Shown one piece after another: positions 59,108-64,000 of a stretch of DNA of 64,000 nucleotides. Under the pieces are notes generated by a model, which saw only the letters and a list, made by a program, of their open reading frames with translations, was not told the DNA's origin and ran no database searches. The number at the start of each line of letters is the position of its first letter. The first letter of the stretch is position 1. The DNA is from Mogibacterium neglectum. Its GTDB lineage: Bacteria > Bacillota > Clostridia > Peptostreptococcales > Anaerovoracaceae. The DNA lies in assembly GCF_030644205.1 (NCBI RefSeq), contig NZ_CP128647.1, forward strand, positions 1,426,001 to 1,490,000, written 5' to 3'. Position numbers and translations under genes: made by a program.

Positions 59108-59385
59108 TGTTATCTGAAGAATCTTTCGATTCGTCCAAATCCTGTTAATGGATGACGCTTATCGCGTCTCGACTCGTTATTTCCGAATCATTGTTGTTTG
59201 TGTTTGAATTGTACAGGGACATACGACATATTGTACATCGTTTGTCTCTTATACGATCTTGAGATCTAATCTCCGGTTTTCACCGTGTCGATCTCTTGAC
59301 CAGTTTCTACACTATGAAGTTGTCATGGTTCTGCTGACTGCGTTTGAGCGATTTTTGTTGCCCGCTCTCTCGCGACAGCTTAATC
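59108..59385 (-). other. 16S leader region
   Basis: Transcribed leader between promoter P2 and 16S. It holds the upstream strand of the 16S processing stalk. No gene. Confidence 0.7.
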
Positions 59386-59414
59386 ATTATAGCGCACCAT
59401 TTTGGACTCGTCAA
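59386..59414 (-). promoter_or_regulatory. rRNA operon promoter P2
   Basis: TTGACG, 17 bases, TATAAT on the minus strand. Confidence 0.9.
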
Positions 59415-59500
59415 GCACTTTTTCCATCTTTTTTAAGATTTCTTGCTTGCCACGCCCTGGCTCGCTCTCTCGTCATCTATTAGAAGTAACGAGTGCTGTT

Positions 59501-59529
59501 ATTATAGAAAATTTAACACTCTTGGTCAA
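59501..59529 (-). promoter_or_regulatory. rRNA operon promoter P1
   Basis: TTGACC, 17 bases, TATAAT on the minus strand, 115 bases upstream of P2. A GAGAGAGCG(A/G)GC element follows both promoters. Confidence 0.9.
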
Positions 59530-59751
59530 TAGCTTTTCCCACTTTAAATTACAATATATTTTATTATTATCTCTTTCGTATTATCCTATCTATATATATG
59601 TATAGCTTGTCCCTGTTTTATCTATATATGTGCCACTTATTTCTTTGGCTACTTTGCATACATTATTTTATTTTCTATATATATTGCCAATTATTTGATG
59701 TGGACCTACATATACGTATTTTGCATTTTTTTATTTATTATAGGATTAAAA
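59530..59751. other. AT-rich spacer upstream of the rRNA promoters
   Basis: Very AT-rich with many T runs on the plus strand, which are A-tracts on the rRNA transcript strand. This may act as an UP-element or curved region for P1. Plus-strand frames here are low-complexity and are not called. Confidence 0.45.
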
Positions 59752-59774
59752 AGATGCGGATTTCCTCCGCATCT
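59752..59774. terminator. Terminator of the HdeD-like gene
   Basis: A perfect 9-bp stem (AGATGCGGA and complement) with a 5-base loop. T-runs on both strands. On the minus strand it ends the gene starting at 60609. Confidence 0.8.
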
Positions 59775-59898
59775 AGTTTTTCCCTTTTTCTTTCTTGTGC
59801 ACAGACCTTTTGACGTAAAGATTTGTAACTATTAGTTCCTCTTTATATATTCCCGCCTATATAGGTTAATCAAATTGAGCCCTATCAAAATCAAAACT

Positions 59899-60609
59899 CT
59901 ACTTCTTTTTTCTTCTCGCTCCATCTATACTCTCACGCCTAGATCTTTCTTTTGAGATTTCCTCTTCAAGCTTTTTAATCTTATTACGTTGTTCCCTCGA
60001 TCTACGTGTAGCTTCGATAGCTATTCTTGTATTTCTCTTCTCTTCCCTTTTTGCTCTTTCCAGCTTCTCTTCGTTTTTACTTAAGAACTCCGGCTTGTTA
60101 TAATCTAAGCTCATGCCGATTCTAAATCTATCTATCCCTATAAGTATTGCAGCAATTCCAATGAGCAACATCACATGCAAGTTTAGCACACTCTTATTGA
60201 AGAACATATATGCGCCGAGCAATACCATAGCTGTCCCGATAACAAAGGTCCTTTTCTCACTTAAAGAATTGGTTTTGATATCGATATTTATACTAAAATC
60301 GGCAGCGAGTCCGCTAGTCATGAGCACCATCGCAAAGATGGCTGTAACAACTACATCCTCGCTCACCTGTCCAGATAAGAACATTACTCCTAGAAATGTA
60401 GAGATTACCGCCTGGACAACATATGTCTTCGTTATCATGTTCTCTTCATATCCAACATTTCTGAACACAATAAGTTCTAATACTCCCATTATAAGAAGCG
60501 CGCTACCTACAACAAATGCAACAGATGTAAATGCCGCAGTTGAGTTGGCCACACAAAAAGTACCTACTATTACCATTATTGCACTAGAAATCATAGCTAA
60601 TAATCTCAT
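59899..60609 (-). CDS. HdeD/DUF308-like membrane protein with charged coil
   Basis: 236 residues. About six membrane segments (residues 1-165) in the repeated pattern of DUF308 proteins, then a 70-residue Lys/Arg/Glu-rich tail predicted to be a coiled coil on the cytoplasmic side. Function unknown. Acid-resistance HdeD lacks this tail. GGGAGG precedes the ATG. Confidence 0.75.
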   Translation of the reverse strand: MRLLAMISSAIMVIVGTFCVANSTAAFTSVAFVVGSALLIMGVLELIVFRNVGYEENMITKTYVVQAVISTFLGVMFLSGQVSEDVVVTAIFAMVLMTSGLAADFSINIDIKTNSLSEKRTFVIGTAMVLLGAYMFFNKSVLNLHVMLLIGIAAILIGIDRFRIGMSLDYNKPEFLSKNEEKLERAKREEKRNTRIAIEATRRSREQRNKIKKLEEEISKERSRRESIDGARRKKK

Positions 60610-60845
60610 CTAGCACCTCCCAATCTTTTCTAATTTATTAAGTTTACCACACTCGGTATTTTGCCGCAATGAACCTTTACACGCATATACAACTATGTAA
60701 CATCTACTATCATTTAATTAATTGTATTTGCTTAGATCTTAGATATGTGGCTTAGTTGTATATGTATAGTTGATAACGAGTATTCACGCAAGCTCACCTC
60801 AAGACTGTTGCTTTGCACAAAACATTTGTCACAAAATTGTTTTAA
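60610..60845. other. Divergent intergenic region, HdeD-like gene / sstT
   Basis: No gene seen. A weak minus promoter (TTGCGG, 17 bases, TAAACT) serves the HdeD-like gene, and the sstT promoter follows on the plus side. Confidence 0.45.
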
Positions 60846-60874
60846 TTGCACTATATTGCTATTTGTAGTATAAA
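60846..60874 (+). promoter_or_regulatory. Promoter of sstT
   Basis: TTGCAC, 17 bases, TATAAA. The leader is about 35 bases. Confidence 0.65.
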
Positions 60875-60914
60875 TATCGGTGCGAAATATTTTATTTAAT
60901 TGAGGGGGTTCTAT

Positions 60915-62150
60915 ATGAAATCCATTTTTAGAGCTTGGAATAAGCTTAGCTTGATTGTACAAATCATCATCGGTCTTATTATCGGCATTTCGCTTGCCGT
61001 TATTGCACCAAAACAACTCGCGTTTTTAACACTATTTGGTGACCTATTCGTCGGGGCACTCAAAGCAATCGCTCCACTTATGGTTTTTATCCTTGTAATG
61101 GCTGCTATCGCTCAGCATAAAACAGGAACTAAAACTAATATGTCTACAGTTATTGTCCTATACATTATCGGTACACTATCTGCAGGCCTTTGTGCTGTTG
61201 TTGCCAGTTTCTTATTTCCACAGACTCTTATTCTTGCAAAATCCGTAGAGAAGGTCACAGCACCGGATAACATCATCTCGGTTCTTAAAACCGTCCTACT
61301 TAACGCTATTGATAATCCGATTAACGCAATTGTTAATACAAACTTTCTAGGTGTTCTCGCGTGGGCAATCATTATCGGTATCGCTTTAAAATCGTCTTCT
61401 GATTCTACAAAGGGACTTTTATCAGATCTTTCTGATGCTATTACCAAGTGTGTTCGTTGGATTATTCAGTTTGCGCCTATTGGTGTAATGGGACTCGTAT
61501 TTAAATCAATCTCTGCTAGCGGAATAGGAGCTCTTGCAAAATACGCATCACTTATCTTGCTACTCGTTGGAACTATGGTGTTTATAGCACTGGTTATCAA
61601 TCCGCTTATCGTATTTTTGGCTTCACACCAGAACCCTTATCCGCTTGTATTCAAGTGTCTAAGTAACAGCGGTATCACGGCATTCTTTACGCGAAGCTCT
61701 GCAGCTAATATTCCTGTTAACCTGGAGCTCTGCGAAGACCTTGGACTAGATGTAAATACATACCCTATTTCAATTCCACTAGGAGCAACAATTAACATGG
61801 CTGGCGCAGCTGTTACCATCGCAGTAATGTCATTAGCAGCTTGTAATACAATGGGAATAAAGGTCGATATACCTTCTGCCGTCTTGCTGGTATTCTTGAC
61901 CGCAATTAGCGCAGCCGGTGCTTCCGGAGTTGCTGGAGGTTCTTTGCTTCTTATTCCACTCGCTTGCTCACTGTTCGGACTACCTGCAGACATCTCAATG
62001 CAAGTTGTGGGTGTTGGATTTATATGTGGAGTAATTCAGGACTCTTGTGAAACTGCGCTCAACTCATCCACAGATGTTCTGCTAACTGCAACAGCCGAAC
62101 TTTATGAATACAGAAAGAGGGGCGAAAAGAAGATTCTCAACATTAAGTAA
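60915..62150 (+). CDS. sstT: Serine/threonine:sodium symporter
   Basis: 411 residues, dicarboxylate/amino acid:cation symporter fold with eight membrane segments and two re-entrant hairpins. The sequence includes F-F-T-R-S-S-A-A-N-I-P-V (HP1, serine-rich) and G-A-T-I-N-M-A-G-A-A (TM7, the N-M-x-G motif). Then A-A-G-A-S-G-V-A-G-G (HP2), all as in SstT rather than glutamate carriers. GAGGGGG six bases upstream fixes the ATG at 60915. Confidence 0.93.
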   Translation: MKSIFRAWNKLSLIVQIIIGLIIGISLAVIAPKQLAFLTLFGDLFVGALKAIAPLMVFILVMAAIAQHKTGTKTNMSTVIVLYIIGTLSAGLCAVVASFLFPQTLILAKSVEKVTAPDNIISVLKTVLLNAIDNPINAIVNTNFLGVLAWAIIIGIALKSSSDSTKGLLSDLSDAITKCVRWIIQFAPIGVMGLVFKSISASGIGALAKYASLILLLVGTMVFIALVINPLIVFLASHQNPYPLVFKCLSNSGITAFFTRSSAANIPVNLELCEDLGLDVNTYPISIPLGATINMAGAAVTIAVMSLAACNTMGIKVDIPSAVLLVFLTAISAAGASGVAGGSLLLIPLACSLFGLPADISMQVVGVGFICGVIQDSCETALNSSTDVLLTATAELYEYRKRGEKKILNIK

Positions 62151-62317
62151 TTATGATTGATTTAAAAATTTATCTATTACGATTTTGATGTTATTGAGAT
62201 GTTTAAATACTAACGACTTACTCTGTCTATTTCTTAAGAATCCGAGCTGAACCTCTTATCATCTATTGTGGTATTTTTTATGATGTGTTCGCTGGATTGT
62301 AACTGTAGATATAGACT

Positions 62318-62406
62318 AAAAGCCTGGGATAGCTATAATCAAAAATATAAAAGCTTGAGATAGCCATAACCAAAATATAAATCTGGGATAATGTAACCAG
62401 AAATAC
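62318..62406 (+). repeat. Three degenerate 28-31 base tandem repeats
   Basis: Units at 62318-62348, 62349-62378 and 62379-62406 share the pattern AAA(AG)C-x-GGGATA, AACCA, AAATA. The terminator left arm that follows starts with the same AAAAGC. Confidence 0.6.
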
Positions 62407-62435
62407 AAAAGCTCGGGGCTCCGCCCCAAGCTTTT
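62407..62435. terminator. Terminator between sstT and pgeF
   Basis: AAAAGCT-C-GGGG and CCCC-A-AGCTTTT form an 11-bp GC-rich stem with one mismatch, then T. It works for both converging genes. Confidence 0.9.
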
Positions 62436-62523
62436 TTCGTTTCTGTATCGTCTGATACTCGTGTTCTGTTTGATTTTCTATCTTTCTTAATCAGCTTTGC
62501 TGAATTATACGAATGCAGACATA

Positions 62524-63291
62524 CTACTTAAGCATCAGCACCGCCATCTGACCGCCTCTCTTGAGTCCGTCTCTTCTGTGCGAGAAATACCTTTCTCTCT
62601 CGGCAAACGTGCATCTGCCGTCAATCTCTATCTGCGATTCAGGGATGCCCGCGCTCATAAGAACAGCCTTGTTAATTATCGGCAGTGAGACATAGAACTT
62701 ACCTTGATCCGGATTATACGTATATGCACCAGGAATATCCTTTACGCTCATATCCGAAATTGCTGATATTACGTCTTCGCCACATTCGAAGTGTTTTATG
62801 GAAATACACGGGCCAATTGCAGCATGTAGATCAGCAGGATTTGAATCGAATTCATCCTTCATCTTCTCCACTGTACGTCTTGCAATTTCAAGGGTTGTCC
62901 CCCTCCAGCCCGCATGGCTCAGCCCGATAACTTCATTAACTGGATCATAGACATAGATTGGCGCACAGTCCGCATGCGATGTAATAAGTGCAACGCCCTT
63001 AGCTTTTGTTACCATTCCATCTACACCTAGCTGCCTCGGCTTATACAACCCTTCACCGCAGTTCTTCTCATCTACACGAATCACTTCATTGCTATGCGTC
63101 TGATGAAGCATGACAAGTTGCCTCGTGTCAATTCCTAGCGAACCGCACCATAGCTTGTAATTTTCGAGGATATTTACAAGGGCATCATCTGTCGTTAGAC
63201 TAAGATTCATCGAGTCGTAGCATCCCGTGCTTACCCCACCATTTCGAGTGCTATAATCGCAAATTAATTTGTCCTTAAATTGTTCGAACAT
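62524..63291 (-). CDS. pgeF: PgeF/YfiH family (polyphenol oxidase-like, peptidoglycan editing factor)
   Basis: 255 residues. Metal-site motifs H-Q-T-H-S (about residue 63), S-H-A-D-C-A-P (about residue 105) and S-H-A-G-W-R-G (about residue 123), then I-G-P-C-I. Family members are reported as purine nucleoside phosphorylase/deaminase or as UDP-MurNAc dipeptide hydrolase that edits peptidoglycan precursors. Follows the acyltransferase gene by 12 bases, probably one transcript. Confidence 0.9.
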   Translation of the reverse strand: MFEQFKDKLICDYSTRNGGVSTGCYDSMNLSLTTDDALVNILENYKLWCGSLGIDTRQLVMLHQTHSNEVIRVDEKNCGEGLYKPRQLGVDGMVTKAKGVALITSHADCAPIYVYDPVNEVIGLSHAGWRGTTLEIARRTVEKMKDEFDSNPADLHAAIGPCISIKHFECGEDVISAISDMSVKDIPGAYTYNPDQGKFYVSLPIINKAVLMSAGIPESQIEIDGRCTFAERERYFSHRRDGLKRGGQMAVLMLK

Positions 63292-63303
63292 CTAATAGAA
63301 ACC

Positions 63304-64000
63304 TTACTTTGATGCTGCAGCTGCAAATACGATCGAGTAGAACTTCTCGTCAGCGCCGGAACCACGTGAAGTGAGTACGATTGGAGCCTTTGCACCAACG
63401 ACAAGACCAGTCATTCTACCGCCGCCCTGGATTACCCAAGACTTTCCAATGAAGTTACCAGCAGCCATATTTGGAACGAGCAGAACGTCAGCATCTCCTG
63501 CTACCGGACTCTCAAATCCCTTGAAATCTGCTATTTCCTTGCTTAATGCGATATCGTAAGAGATTGGTCCTTCTACTACGCAGTCCTTTATTTCACCCTT
63601 CTCGTTCATTTCCTTAAGAGCTGCTGCATCTACTGACTCAGGCGCCTTCTCGTTAACCTTTTCAGCTGCGCAAAGTGCTGCAACCTTTGGATTCTCATAT
63701 CCCATGTTGTGAAGTGTGCCTACAGCATTCTCAATGATCTGAGCCTTCTGCTCTAGTGTTGGATGAAGAAGCATTCCACCATCTGTAAGAACTACGAGCT
63801 TGTGGTAGTTAGGAACTTCAAATAGTCCTACATGGGACATTACCTTACCCATGTTAAGCCCCGTCTCTTTATTTACAACCTGCTTGAGAAGATCAGATGT
63901 CTGCATCTTACCCTTCATGAGGAAATCGCCCTTTCCCTCGTTGATAAGTCTTACAGCAATCTTAGCGATTTCAACATCATCATCTGCATTGTAGATTGTT
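63304..64000 (-). CDS. Phosphate acyltransferase (phosphate butyryltransferase type), 5' truncated
   Basis: The frame stays open to the window edge, so the N-terminus is missing; the ATG at 63918 is internal. About 232 residues are visible: D-F-L-M-K-G, then L-T-D-G-G-M-L-L-H-P, G-P-I-S-Y-D-I-A-L-S and the Pta/Ptb signature region V-L-L-V-P-N-M-A-A-G-N-F. It moves an acyl group from CoA to phosphate (butyryl- or acetyl-CoA to acyl-phosphate), feeding ATP synthesis through a kinase. The acyl chain cannot be decided from this fragment. Confidence 0.88.
   Translation of the reverse strand, partial: TIYNADDDVEIAKIAVRLINEGKGDFLMKGKMQTSDLLKQVVNKETGLNMGKVMSHVGLFEVPNYHKLVVLTDGGMLLHPTLEQKAQIIENAVGTLHNMGYENPKVAALCAAEKVNEKAPESVDAAALKEMNEKGEIKDCVVEGPISYDIALSKEIADFKGFESPVAGDADVLLVPNMAAGNFIGKSWVIQGGGRMTGLVVGAKAPIVLTSRGSGADEKFYSIVFAAAASK

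Noticed and set aside
59402-59813. Low-complexity plus-strand frames upstream of the rRNA promoters
   Set aside because: AT-rich Tyr/Leu/Phe-rich strings without binding sites, overlapping both rRNA promoters or the terminator.
62318-62406. CRISPR-like array
   Set aside because: Three degenerate units adjoin directly with no spacers, and no cas gene is present.

Overview
The window is an ordinary chromosomal segment of a low-to-moderate GC, Gram-positive anaerobe. The evidence is the ylxM-ffh-rpsP-khpA-rimM-trmD operon, the divIVA-yggT-sepF-yggS division cluster, rpoZ/gmk/yicC, RqcH, AGGAGG-type ribosome binding sites, consensus sigma-A promoters, several sodium-coupled amino acid symporters and a phosphate butyryltransferase-type enzyme at the right edge. 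My best guess is a Clostridia lineage near Mogibacterium / [Eubacterium] (family XIII, Anaerovoracaceae). The 16S gene is complete and would settle this. No phage, insertion sequence, CRISPR array or conjugative element was seen.

Layout. 0-1.5 kb: nicotinate phosphoribosyltransferase. 1.7-7.9 kb (minus): a five-gene, translationally coupled operon with an ECF importer (T subunit, double ATPase, S subunit) and two ABC exporter-type half-transporters. 8.3-14 kb: BrnQ, a membrane-tailed XRE regulator, AgcS and an SPFH protein. 14-25 kb (minus): U32 peptidase, FlK-like thioesterase, CDF metal exporter, ArsB/NhaD transporter, an unknown protein, UvrB and UvrA. 25-31.5 kb: aminotransferase, amino acid ABC permease and binding protein (no ATPase), a neurotransmitter:sodium symporter and a fused shikimate dehydrogenase-shikimate kinase. 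31.6-36.2 kb: rpoZ, gmk, yicC, rqcH and Dps. 36.3-42 kb (minus): HlyD-like protein, yggS, sepF, yggT, divIVA, lspA, rluD and a flavin reductase. 42-45.8 kb (minus): the SRP/tRNA-modification operon. 45.9-53.9 kb: APC permease, a frameshifted leucine-rich-repeat lipoprotein, a GntR-RCK_C (BusR-type) regulator, the MetQNI importer with an unusual leader, and a monoacylglycerol-lipase-like hydrolase. 54.1-59.5 kb (minus): a complete rRNA operon (16S, tRNA-Ala, 23S, 5S) with two promoters. 59.9-64 kb: HdeD-like membrane protein, SstT, PgeF and a truncated phosphate acyltransferase.

Amino acid traffic is the physiological theme: BrnQ, AgcS, NSS, SstT, an APC permease, MetQNI and a polar amino acid ABC system, next to an aminotransferase and a phosphate acyltransferase. 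This suggests an amino-acid-fermenting life style (inference).

The most interesting signal is the leader of metQ. It has a 36-codon open reading frame with a perfect ribosome binding site and a Met-Arg-Met-Cys-Met cluster, followed by alternative stems and an intrinsic terminator. It looks like ribosome-mediated attenuation where a SAM riboswitch or T-box would be expected. Other points are ylxM, whose promoter lies inside the upstream terminator and leaves almost no room for a leader, two probable frameshifts, and palindromes at the promoters of the XRE regulator and dps.
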